From positions 1 through 9,379 of the forward strand of contig SFHH01000072.1 of the NCBI GenBank assembly GCA_004555735.1: a DNA stretch of 9,379 nt. The letters run 5' to 3'. The position numbers and the translations under genes were made by a program. Positions 1 through 4,330 of the stretch are shown one piece after another. The DNA comes from Acidaminococcus fermentans. Its GTDB lineage: Bacteria; Bacillota_C; Negativicutes; Acidaminococcales; Acidaminococcaceae. Under the pieces are notes generated by a model. It had not been told where the DNA came from, ran no database searches, and worked only from the letters and a program-made list of their open reading frames with translations. How positions within the stretch are numbered: the stretch's first letter is position 1; each line of letters opens with the position of its first letter.

Positions 1-1
1 C

Positions 2-106
2 ACCTACCACCGCTGGTTCTTCGGCCATCTCCATGACGACCGGATTACCCAGGATGGGAAGGCCGTGTGGCTGTATGAGAAGGTGGTCAATCTCAGGGAC
101 CTATGA
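2..106 (+). CDS. C-terminal end of a metallophosphoesterase-like protein (partial)
   Basis: The reading frame enters from the left edge and gives 34 residues before a TGA at 104-106. It begins TYHRWFFGHLHDD and ends VVNLRDL. The GHLH within WFFGHLHDD fits the GHxH metal-ligand motif near the C-terminus of calcineurin-like metallophosphoesterases. A late strand followed by a short charged tail is normal for that fold. Only the tail is visible, so substrate and role cannot be given. The 3' end is unusual because the predicted promoter of a small RNA (TACAAT at 107-112) starts right at the stop codon. The last 13 codons are also found, as a remnant with mostly synonymous changes, at 1197-1236. 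Family call is moderately sure; it could be any phosphoesterase subfamily. Confidence 0.6.
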   Translation, partial: TYHRWFFGHLHDDRITQDGKAVWLYEKVVNLRDL

Positions 107-112
107 TACAAT
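84..112 (+). promoter_or_regulatory. Promoter of small RNA a, copy 1
   Basis: A -10 box TACAAT at 107-112 is preceded by TG one base upstream (extended -10). A weak -35 TGGTCA lies at 84-89 with a 17-base spacer. The promoter overlaps the end of the upstream coding region. In copy 2 the -10 is unchanged but the -35 is poorer (TGATCA). Confidence 0.5.
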
Positions 113-118
113 GGAAAA

Positions 119-203
119 GAAGCTGTCCATTTGGTCAGCCCCGTTGTTAGAAGGTTTAAGAAAACCCGCCTATCGATTGAGGCCGACGGCGGGTTTCCTT
201 ATG
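119..203 (+). ncRNA. Predicted small RNA a, copy 1 (orphan antitoxin-like)
   Basis: The RNA is bounded by the extended -10 at 107-112 and a hairpin with stem AAACCCGCC (162-170) and GGCGGGTTT (188-196), followed by CCTTAT. It shares GCTGTC, GGTCAGCCCC, the CCGCC/GGCGG stem and the trailing TTATGCCC with small RNA b just downstream, so the two look like tandem paralogues. Unlike RNA b, no convergent peptide gene abuts its terminator. I infer an antitoxin RNA that lost its partner or acts in trans. Transcript ends are estimates. Confidence 0.5.
162..200 (+). terminator. Terminator of small RNA a, copy 1
   Basis: A 9-bp perfect stem (162-170 with 188-196) encloses a 17-base loop and is followed by CCTT. 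The U tract is weak. The same structure lies at 1293-1331 in copy 2. Confidence 0.6.
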
Positions 204-221
204 CCCCCTTCTATACCTCTC

Positions 222-249
222 TTGCAATCCCCTGTAACTGTGTTATAAT
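222..249 (+). promoter_or_regulatory. Promoter of small RNA b, copy 1
   Basis: The -35 is TTGCAA at 222-227, the spacer is 16 bases, and the -10 is a consensus TATAAT at 244-249 with an extended TG. This is the strongest promoter match in the 5' region, and it is identical in copy 2 (1352-1379). Confidence 0.75.
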
Positions 250-255
250 GAAAAT

Positions 256-346
256 ACAAATGGTGCTGTCTGGTGACGGTCAGCCCCATAGCAGTGTATG
301 GAAAGAAATCCGCCTACTGTTGGAAGCTGGAGGCGGATTTCTTTAT
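256..346 (+). ncRNA. Predicted antitoxin small RNA b, copy 1
   Basis: A transcript of about 90 nt is predicted from the consensus promoter at 222-249 to the hairpin at 305-341 and the short T-rich tail after it. It converges on the small peptide gene at 343-411 and shares its terminator, so its 3' part is a perfect antisense of the peptide mRNA 3' end. Its UCAGCCCCAU (280-289) can pair with the peptide mRNA around the ribosome binding site (complement of 417-426), with one bulged base. This matches the known layout of Fst/par-type type I antitoxins. Function is inferred; no expression evidence is visible. Confidence 0.6.
305..346. terminator. Shared bidirectional terminator, module copy 1
   Basis: GAAATCCGCCT (305-315) pairs perfectly with AGGCGGATTTC (331-341): 11 bp with a 15-base loop. 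On the plus strand TTTAT follows and ends small RNA b. On the minus strand CTTTCC follows and would end the peptide mRNA just after its stop codon. Confidence 0.7.
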
Positions 347-411
347 GCCCGAATTGCAACGATAATCACGAAGAGGATTACCAAAAAGGTAAAAAAATCG
401 TATTTCGTCAT
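343..411 (-). CDS. 22-residue hydrophobic peptide, type I toxin-like, copy 1
   Basis: The peptide starts MTKYDFF, has an aliphatic core with LVILFVIIV, and ends AIRA: one membrane span with short polar ends. This is the size and pattern of type I toxins (Fst/Ldr-like or holin-like toxins), which insert in the inner membrane. The ATG at 411 is preceded by GGAG with a 4-base gap. The mRNA leader carries CCCC-N6-GGGG just upstream, whose 3' arm abuts the ribosome binding site. The frame is open further upstream, but that start has no ribosome binding site and the extension is composed of repeat sequence. The ATG at 411 is supported because copy 2 has an unrelated-sequence peptide of the same length starting 9 nt from the same conserved leader. 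The gene converges on small RNA b. Family assignment is by pattern only. Confidence 0.6.
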   Translation of the reverse strand: MTKYDFFTFLVILFVIIVAIRA

Positions 412-420
412 AGGGCTCCA

Positions 421-485
421 CCCCATCTCTGGGGCAAGATTTGACCGCCTACCGTATAGACAACACCGTGTACAGTATAACATAT
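421..485. repeat. Direct repeat, copy 1 (peptide-gene leader and promoter)
   Basis: This stretch matches 1541-1605 with only two substitutions (449 and 451). It contains the peptide mRNA leader, including CCCCATCTCTGGGG, and the -10. The offset to copy 2 is 1120, against 1130 for the first half, because the diverged cores differ by 10 bp. Confidence 0.95.
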
Positions 486-503
486 CGGCATGGGATCCGG
501 CAA
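474..503 (-). promoter_or_regulatory. Promoter of peptide gene, copy 1
   Basis: Read on the minus strand, the -10 is TATACT (474-479) with an extended TG, and the -35 is TTGCCG (498-503), separated by 18 bases. The leader to the ATG would be about 55-60 nt. Confidence 0.55.
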
Positions 504-524
504 CGGAAGCCCATCCACAAAAAT

Positions 525-565
525 CCCCTGTCAAAGGGCCTTTTATCACAGCTTTTGACAGGGGA
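525..565 (-). terminator. Strong hairpin, likely minus-strand terminator
   Basis: ATCCCCTGTCAAA and TTTGACAGGGGAT form a perfect 13-bp stem around a loop of about 15 bases. On the minus strand the stem runs into TTTTTG, which suits a rho-independent terminator. No minus-strand gene upstream of it is recognised before 1464. Confidence 0.55.
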
Positions 566-571
566 TCCGGA

Positions 572-600
572 GCAGGTGCAGCGTCTGGCACCTGCTTTTT
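572..600 (+). terminator. Plus-strand terminator
   Basis: GCAGGTGC (572-579) pairs with GCACCTGC (588-595), with an 8-base loop and a TTTTT tail at 596-600. I see no convincing gene for it to terminate; it may shield the peptide module or end an undetected short RNA. Confidence 0.6.
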
Positions 601-732
601 CACAATCTATGGGAAATTTCATTGCACAGGGGGTGCAGCCATTTGCGCCCATGGTGCGCCCATGGAATTTTCAGGAGCCGGAAATCACGGCAATCCGTGG
701 TTTTCCCGTCTTCCCGACCATATTGAAAAAGG
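601..732. other. Non-coding stretch, nothing recognised
   Basis: The plus strand has an open frame from 441 to 779 that includes residues such as MGNFIAQGVQPFAP, but it runs through two terminators, has no ribosome binding site and matches nothing I know. This part is absent from module copy 2, so it is an insertion in copy 1 or a deletion in copy 2. A decayed gene fragment is possible. Confidence 0.3.
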
Positions 733-734
733 AC

Positions 735-762
735 AGCCGTCACCTTCGGGTGGCGGCTTTTT
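735..762. terminator. UUCG-loop terminator
   Basis: AGCCGTCACC (735-744) and GGTGGCGGCT (749-758) form a 10-bp stem closed by a TTCG tetraloop with T759-762 behind it. On the minus strand the tail is GTCCTTTTTC, so it may work in both directions. Confidence 0.7.
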
Positions 763-775
763 GTGTAGAAAGACA

Positions 776-850
776 ATAGAGGTCAGACCCGGCCCTTCGG
801 GCCTGTCAGAAGTCAGATTGGCCAAGATAAACAGGACGGACCTGCATCTG
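776..850. repeat. Short repeat shared with 1654-1725
   Basis: The stretch GGTCAGACCCGGCCC, then CCTGTCAGAAGTCAGAT, and later CAGGACGGACCTG recurs with changes at about 1654-1725. It carries GTCA-led heptamers (GTCAGAA 805-811, GTCAGAT 812-818) and a GGCCC-TTCG-GGCC hairpin. It sits at the outer end of both module copies. Confidence 0.7.
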
Positions 851-890
851 GCGGGCCTGCGGATTTCCATCGAACAATCGACTCGAATCC

Positions 891-1074
891 GTAGGGGCGG
901 CTCAAAACTTTTGCGAAGCAAAATGTCGCCAGAGCCGCCCGTTCCTGGCAGATGGTCTCCTTCGGCAGATGCGGGATGACCAGGCGACACGGCTGCGCCG
1001 GTCTTGGTCATCCCCTACGGTTCCGGTATCGACAGACCGTGAATCAAGCGGGCCGCCCGGCGTGCGGCCCCTAC
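891..1074. repeat. Cluster of three REP-like palindromes
   Basis: Three hairpins follow each other: GGGCGGCTC/GAGCCGCCC (895-903 with 932-940, with a nested TTTTGC-GAA-GCAAAA), GGGATGACCA/TGGTCATCCC (973-982 with 1005-1014), and GGGCCGC/GCGGCCC (1050-1056 with 1064-1070). Outer edges read GTAGGGG (891-897) or its complement CCCCTAC (1012-1018, 1068-1074). This is the style of dispersed intergenic palindromic repeats. No gene is visible here. Confidence 0.6.
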
Positions 1075-1111
1075 AGCATCGCAATGGGTCATTGGATTTT
1101 CATCGTCCGTG

Positions 1112-1146
1112 CTCTTCACTCTGCACTCTTCACTCTGCACTTTGCT
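1112..1146. repeat. Heptamer tandem repeat (CTCTTCA/CTCTGCA)
   Basis: Alternating heptamers CTCTTCA, CTCTGCA, CTCTTCA, CTCTGCA, then a degenerate CTTTGCT. It can equally be read as a 14-bp unit repeated twice. The 7-base period matches the other arrays in the window. Confidence 0.8.
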
Positions 1147-1196
1147 GCATAACTATACTGTGATGAAGGCTCTACCGAGAACTTGTTGACACATAC

Positions 1197-1236
1197 GTGG
1201 CTGTATGAAAAGGTGATCAATCTCAGGGACCTGTGA
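1197..1236 (+). pseudogene. Remnant of the upstream gene's 3' end
   Basis: Thirteen codons read VWLYEKVINLRDL-stop and align with the end of the gene at 65-106. Of three base changes, two are synonymous (GAG to GAA, CTA to CTG) and one is Val to Ile, as if this copy once belonged to an intact gene. The rest of the gene is missing. The segment is probably retained because the RNA a promoter lies inside it. Confidence 0.7.
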
Positions 1237-1248
1237 TACAATAAAAAA

Positions 1249-1334
1249 AGAAGCTGTCCATTTGGTCAGCCCCGTTGTTAGAAGGTTTAAGAAAACCCGC
1301 CTATCGTTTGGAGCCGACGGCGGGTTTCCTTATG
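1249..1334 (+). ncRNA. Predicted small RNA a, copy 2 (orphan antitoxin-like)
   Basis: Extended -10 TACAAT at 1237-1242; terminator stem AAACCCGCC (1293-1301) with GGCGGGTTT (1319-1327). The sequence differs from copy 1 mainly in the terminator loop and an A-rich stretch near the start. Ends are estimates. Confidence 0.5.
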
Positions 1335-1351
1335 CCCCTTCTATACCTCTC

Positions 1352-1379
1352 TTGCAATCCCCTGCAACTGTGTTATAAT
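1352..1379 (+). promoter_or_regulatory. Promoter of small RNA b, copy 2
   Basis: TTGCAA (1352-1357), 16-base spacer, TATAAT (1374-1379) with extended TG; identical in elements to copy 1. Confidence 0.75.
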
Positions 1380-1385
1380 GAAAAT

Positions 1386-1477
1386 ACAAATGGTGCTGTC
1401 TGGTGACGGTCAGCCCCATAGCTTAGTTGAGAATTAACCGCCTAGCTTGGGAGCCTGGGGCGGTTAATTTCTTTTTT
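1386..1477 (+). ncRNA. Predicted antitoxin small RNA b, copy 2
   Basis: The 5' part, with GCTGTC and UCAGCCCCAU (1410-1419), is the same as copy 1, while the terminator half has a new sequence. It converges on the peptide gene at 1464-1532 and overlaps its last codons. UCAGCCCCAU can pair with AUGGGGUGA in the leader of that gene (complement of 1538-1546) with one bulge, covering the ribosome binding site. Role as type I antitoxin is inferred from this layout. Confidence 0.6.
1432..1477. terminator. Shared terminator, module copy 2
   Basis: AATTAACCGCC (1432-1442) pairs perfectly with GGCGGTTAATT (1459-1469) and is followed by TCTTTTTT, a strong plus-strand terminator. The stop codon of the minus-strand peptide lies inside the stem. 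Stem and loop differ from copy 1 although the surrounding sequence is conserved. Confidence 0.75.
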
Positions 1478-1532
1478 GCAAAAGAAGTACCAGGACGATT
1501 AACAAAAATAAAGTTAGATTTGTTTCGTTCAT
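1464..1532 (-). CDS. 22-residue hydrophobic peptide, type I toxin-like, copy 2
   Basis: The peptide starts MNETN, has a leucine-rich core LTLFLLIVLVLLL, and ends QKRN: one predicted membrane span with a basic C-terminus, as in many type I toxins. It is the same length as the peptide at 343-411 but shows almost no identity to it, while leader, promoter and antisense RNA are conserved between the copies. The ATG at 1532 follows GTGAGG in the leader. The stop codon sits within the shared terminator stem, so the antisense RNA overlaps the coding end. It is too short for standard gene calling; the evidence is the paired architecture. Alternative: a chance hydrophobic frame, made less likely by the independent second copy. 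Confidence 0.6.
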   Translation of the reverse strand: MNETNLTLFLLIVLVLLLQKRN

Positions 1533-1540
1533 GGCCCTCA

Positions 1541-1605
1541 CCCCATCTCTGGGGCAAGATTTGACCGCTTGCCGTATAGACAACACCGTGTACAGTATAA
1601 CATAT
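1541..1605. repeat. Direct repeat, copy 2 (peptide-gene leader and promoter)
   Basis: Partner of 421-485, with two substitutions in 65 bp. Confidence 0.95.
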
Positions 1606-1623
1606 AGTGGTATGAGATGCTAA
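1594..1623 (-). promoter_or_regulatory. Promoter of peptide gene, copy 2
   Basis: On the minus strand: -35 TTAGCA (1618-1623), 18-base spacer, -10 TATACT (1594-1599) with extended TG. The -35 differs from copy 1 because the repeat ends between the two boxes. Confidence 0.5.
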
Positions 1624-1638
1624 ATGCCAGACATTTAG
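1618..1638. repeat. Perfect short hairpin
   Basis: GCTAAATG and CATTTAGC form an 8-bp stem around a 5-base loop. It overlaps the -35 of the copy 2 peptide gene, so it might be a regulator site or a chance palindrome. Confidence 0.4.
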
Positions 1639-1653
1639 CTTTGAACGATAATA

Positions 1654-1725
1654 AGACGTCAGACCGGCCCTATCGAGCCTTTCAGAAGTCAGATGTCAGC
1701 TTATCTGTGAGATGCAGGACGGACC
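1654..1725. repeat. Short repeat shared with 776-850
   Basis: Contains heptamers TTCAGAA, GTCAGAT, GTCAGCT (1681-1701) and CAGGACGGACCTG. It lies outside the peptide promoter, as its partner does in copy 1. Confidence 0.65.
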
Positions 1726-1759
1726 TGTTGCTTAAACCGTTATGCGGTTTCTACAGCTA

Positions 1760-1798
1760 GGGGGTGTTGCACGCAACGTGCAACACCCCCTTTCTCTT
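1760..1798. terminator. Terminator hairpin between repeat region and nitroreductase gene
   Basis: GGGGGTGTTGCAC (1760-1772) and GTGCAACACCCCC (1778-1790) form a perfect 13-bp stem with a 5-base loop. The T-rich tail TTTCTCTT is on the plus strand, and the hairpin also lies just past the nitroreductase stop on the minus strand. The GGTGTTGC core recurs in the hairpins at 4331 and 7607. Confidence 0.75.
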
Positions 1799-2312
1799 AC
1801 AGTACCTTCACCAGTTCCTCGTTGCTTCTCCGTTCCGTGTGGAGATGGGCAGGTTTGACTCCTTCTGCGGCGTAGCCCAGGGGCAGCAGCAGCAGGGGCA
1901 CTTCGTTCAGTTCCAGGCCGAAAGCGTCAGCGGTCTGGGTCACCGGGAAGTAGTTCACCCAGCAGGATCCGATGCCCTGTTCCCAGGCTTCCAGCATCAT
2001 ATGGGTAGCCACGATGCTGGCATCCTGTTCCCCGGCCCGGATGCTGTGTTCAAAGGGATTCACCCATTCTTCGTCCTTCCGGACAGTGACCATGAGCACC
2101 ACGGGAGCATTGAAGGCGCAGCGGGTCAAGCCCCGGATCTTTTCCAGAGCTTCTGGGCTCTGGAGCACGTACACCCGGTAGGGCTGGTAGTTGTGGCCGG
2201 TGGGAGCGATCCGTCCAGCTTCCAAAATGGCGTCCAGTTTCTCTTTTTCAACAGGTTTATCACTGAATTTCCGTACCGAATATCTGGCTTTGGCCAGGTC
2301 CATGAATGTCAT
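1797..2312 (-). CDS. Nitroreductase-family flavoprotein
   Basis: A 171-residue member of the FMN-dependent nitroreductase family, which transfers electrons from NAD(P)H to nitro compounds, quinones or similar acceptors in the cytoplasm. Near the N-terminus RYSVRKF (residues 10-16) is the family's R-x-S-x-R phosphate-binding motif, and APTGHNYQP (about 36-44) is the usual second FMN contact. GIGSCWVNYF near residue 115-125 is the conserved segment contacting the flavin in the dimer. Length is at the short end for the family. Start chosen at the ATG at 2312; a GTG at 2324 is in frame but overlaps the AGGAAAGG ribosome binding site, which favours 2312. It lies 64 bp downstream of the methionine aminopeptidase gene on the same strand with no clear terminator between, so co-transcription is likely. 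Substrate cannot be told. Confidence 0.88.
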   Translation of the reverse strand: MTFMDLAKARYSVRKFSDKPVEKEKLDAILEAGRIAPTGHNYQPYRVYVLQSPEALEKIRGLTRCAFNAPVVLMVTVRKDEEWVNPFEHSIRAGEQDASIVATHMMLEAWEQGIGSCWVNYFPVTQTADAFGLELNEVPLLLLPLGYAAEGVKPAHLHTERRSNEELVKVL

Positions 2313-2376
2313 TTGTATGCACACCTTTCCTGTTTGATTTCATTAGCAGCTGCTGCACAGACAGCAGGCGCTTGTT

Positions 2377-3195
2377 TTACCAGCTCAATACTTCCGGTTC
2401 CCCTTCGGTGATCAGCAGGGTATGTTCCCACTGAGCGCTGTCTCTGCCGTCGGCCGTATGGACCGTCCAGCCGTTGATTTCGTCGATCCACAGTTCCGGA
2501 GTGCCGGCGTTGATCATGGGCTCGATGGTGATCACCATGCCGGGCACCAGCAGCATACCGGTTTTCCGTTTCCCCACATGGGACACAAAGGGGTCTTCAT
2601 GCATCTCCAGCCCTACCCCGTGGCCGCCGAATTCCCGGACCACGCTGCAGCCGTGTTTCTGGGCAAAGCTCTGGATGGCTGCTCCGATGTCCCCCAGGGT
2701 GTTCTTCCAGCCCACGGCGTTTTCCATGCCCCGCTTCAGGCATTCTTTGGTGATGCCCACCAGATTCTTCCGTTCCGCAGGCACCCGGCCCAGCATGAAC
2801 ATCCGGGAAGCATCCCCCACGTACCCTTCATAAATGGTGGTAGCGTCAACATTGACGATATCCCCACTTTTCAACACCTGATGAGGATCCGGGATCCCGT
2901 GGCAGATTACATCATTCACAGAAGTGCACACGGATTTGGGGAATCCCTCATAGTTCAGACAGGCTGGAATGGCGTGGAGTTTCATTGTAGTATCATACAC
3001 AATGGTATTGATGTCATCGGTGGTCATCCCCACCTTGATGTTCTTTTCCACCGCATCCAGCACTTCGGAATTGACCTTGCCGGCTTTCCGGATCCCTTCG
3101 ATCTGTTCCGGGGTCTTGATCATGTCCATCCGAGGTACCTGGTACCCTTGGGCGGCAAATTCCATGAGTTTCAGTTTTAGTTCGCTTCTATCCAA
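2377..3195 (-). CDS. map: Type I methionine aminopeptidase
   Basis: A 272-residue metalloprotease that removes the initiator methionine from new proteins in the cytoplasm. All five metal ligands of the pita-bread fold are present: D117 (NVDATT), D128 (YVGDASR), H192 (FGGHGVG), E225 (TIEPM) and E257 (WEHTLL). The catalytic-site histidine is H99 in VICHGIPD. The protein is slightly longer than the usual 250 because of about 25 residues before IKTPEQIEGIRKAGK. The chosen start is a TTG at 3195, which is preceded by GGGAGGG at a good distance; the next in-frame ATG (residue 11, at 3165) would shorten the protein harmlessly and has no better binding site. The nitroreductase gene follows. Divergent from the DUF368 gene. 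Confidence 0.95.
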   Translation of the reverse strand: MDRSELKLKLMEFAAQGYQVPRMDMIKTPEQIEGIRKAGKVNSEVLDAVEKNIKVGMTTDDINTIVYDTTMKLHAIPACLNYEGFPKSVCTSVNDVICHGIPDPHQVLKSGDIVNVDATTIYEGYVGDASRMFMLGRVPAERKNLVGITKECLKRGMENAVGWKNTLGDIGAAIQSFAQKHGCSVVREFGGHGVGLEMHEDPFVSHVGKRKTGMLLVPGMVITIEPMINAGTPELWIDEINGWTVHTADGRDSAQWEHTLLITEGEPEVLSW

Positions 3196-3281
3196 GCTTT
3201 TCCCTCCCTTGCATCGGAAAAGAGATTTCCTCCGCTATTCTATTTTCTCCTGAAATACGATATAATTAGGAATTACTGTCA

Positions 3282-3304
3282 GGACTGGCAGGAACATCCA
3301 GTCC
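3282..3304. repeat. Hairpin in the map leader
   Basis: GGACTGG (3282-3288) and CCAGTCC (3298-3304) form a perfect 7-bp stem with a 9-base loop, midway between the divergent map and DUF368 genes. It could stabilise the mRNA 5' end or bind a regulator. Confidence 0.4.
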
Positions 3305-3311
3305 GATGAAT

Positions 3312-3319
3312 CATTATAA
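3312..3319 (-). promoter_or_regulatory. Extended -10 promoter for map (candidate)
   Basis: On the minus strand GTTATAAT, with TG one base before TATAAT, gives an extended -10 but no good -35. The resulting leader of about 110 nt would start with the hairpin at 3282-3304. Confidence 0.4.
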
Positions 3320-3351
3320 CACAAATCTTCCTGATTTTTTTCCTGTTTGTT

Positions 3352-3381
3352 TTGGAATTGTTTAAACCCGATTTTTATAAT
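3352..3381 (+). promoter_or_regulatory. Promoter of the DUF368 gene
   Basis: -35 TTGGAA (3352-3357), 18-base spacer, consensus -10 TATAAT (3376-3381). It gives a leader of about 40 nt. Confidence 0.6.
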
Positions 3382-3429
3382 ATTGAGCAAGAGATGGAGG
3401 GGCACGGCCCCAAGAAAGGATGAACATCT

Positions 3430-4326
3430 ATGGATCTGTTCCTGAATATGGTCCGGGGTTTCTGCATGGCCCTGGCCGACAGCGTCCCCGGAGTATCCGG
3501 CGGTACCATTGCCTTTGTGCTGGGCTTTTACGACGAATTCATCGGTTCCCTGTATGTGCTCACCCACGGCAGCCGGGAGCTGAAGCGGGAGGGCATCCGG
3601 TTCCTGGCTAAGCTGGGCATGGGCTGGGTCATCGGCATGGGGTCTTCGGTGCTGGTGATTTCCAGTCTCTTCACCAGCCGGATCTACGAGCTGAGTTCCC
3701 TGTTCCTGGGCTTTTCCATTTTCTCCCTTCCTCTCATTATCCGGGAAGAGAAGGAATGCCTCCGCCGGGTCAGCCGGATCCTGTTCCTGGTACTGGGGAT
3801 CGTGCTGGTGCTGGTGATTGCGGCGTTGAACCCCACCGGCGGCCAGGGGACCAATGTAGAGATTGCCCATCTGACCCCGCTCCTGGGAGGCTACATCTTC
3901 GTCTGTGCCATGATCGCCATCTGTGCCATGGTACTGCCGGGGATCTCCGGTTCCACCATGCTGCTGATCTTCGGGCTGTATGTGCCCATCATCAGCGCCA
4001 TCAAGGAATTCCTCCATATGAACCTGTCCTATTTCCCGGTGCTGTGCATTTTCGGCTTCGGAGTGCTCACCGGGATCGTGGGGATCATCAAACTGGTGAA
4101 GAATGCCCTGGACAAACACCGGGCGGCCATGGTGTACTTCATCCTGGGGCTGATGATCGGTTCCCTGTATGCCATTGCCCAAGGTCCTACCACCCTGAAA
4201 GTGCCCCAGCCGGCCCTCACCTGGGAAACCTTCCATATTTTCTGGTTCCTGATGGGCGGAGTGTTCCTGGCCGGCCTCAACGGATTGAAGGCCTTTACAG
4301 AAAAGAAGATGCATCCGGACAAGTAA
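3430..4326 (+). CDS. DUF368 family polyprenyl-phosphate transporter
   Basis: A 298-residue multi-pass membrane protein of the DUF368 family. Members (PopT) are known to recycle undecaprenyl phosphate, the lipid carrier for cell wall building, across the cytoplasmic membrane. The two signature loops are visible: PGVSGGT at residues 20-26 and PGISGST at 170-176, about 150 residues apart, as expected for an inverted-repeat transporter. Hydrophobic helices fill most of the rest, with charged loops around residues 47-58 and 104-114 and a basic tail TEKKMHPDK. The ATG at 3430 follows AAAGGA. It appears to be a single-gene unit with its own promoter and a terminator directly after the stop. Family assignment is firm; the transport role is from characterised relatives. 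No functional link to the neighbouring iron genes is evident. Confidence 0.93.
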   Translation: MDLFLNMVRGFCMALADSVPGVSGGTIAFVLGFYDEFIGSLYVLTHGSRELKREGIRFLAKLGMGWVIGMGSSVLVISSLFTSRIYELSSLFLGFSIFSLPLIIREEKECLRRVSRILFLVLGIVLVLVIAALNPTGGQGTNVEIAHLTPLLGGYIFVCAMIAICAMVLPGISGSTMLLIFGLYVPIISAIKEFLHMNLSYFPVLCIFGFGVLTGIVGIIKLVKNALDKHRAAMVYFILGLMIGSLYAIAQGPTTLKVPQPALTWETFHIFWFLMGGVFLAGLNGLKAFTEKKMHPDK

Positions 4327-4330
4327 GAAA

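Larger units (their letters stand above)
66..292. repeat. Direct repeat, copy 1 (5' half of duplicated module)
   Basis: This stretch matches 1196-1422 almost base for base, with about ten scattered differences and two single-base indels by eye. It covers the last codons of the upstream gene, the promoter and terminator of small RNA a, and the promoter and 5' half of small RNA b. Identity stops sharply after GCCCCATAGC and resumes at 421 (partner 1541). Confidence 0.95.
1196..1422. repeat. Direct repeat, copy 2 (5' half of duplicated module)
   Basis: Partner of 66-292. It opens with a remnant of the upstream gene's 3' end. Confidence 0.95.

Noticed and set aside
441..779. Plus-strand open frame of 112 codons
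   Set aside because: It crosses three strong hairpins and starts inside the peptide promoter region. A decayed gene fragment at 600-730 cannot be excluded, but I cannot support a gene.
131..979. Long plus-strand open frame of 282 codons
   Set aside because: It runs through both small RNA terminators, the toxin-like gene and several palindromes, has no ribosome binding site and looks like no known protein.
2325..2376. Terminator or promoter between map and the nitroreductase gene
   Set aside because: No stable hairpin with a T tract and no good -10/-35 pair on the minus strand.
3195..3215. Eight-codon upstream frame overlapping the map start
   Set aside because: The only binding site candidate (GGAGG) is about 14 bases away, too far for good initiation.
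3235..4314. Minus-strand open frame of 359 codons opposite the DUF368 gene
   Set aside because: It is the antisense of a clear membrane protein gene; the Gln/His-rich translation is typical of such shadows.
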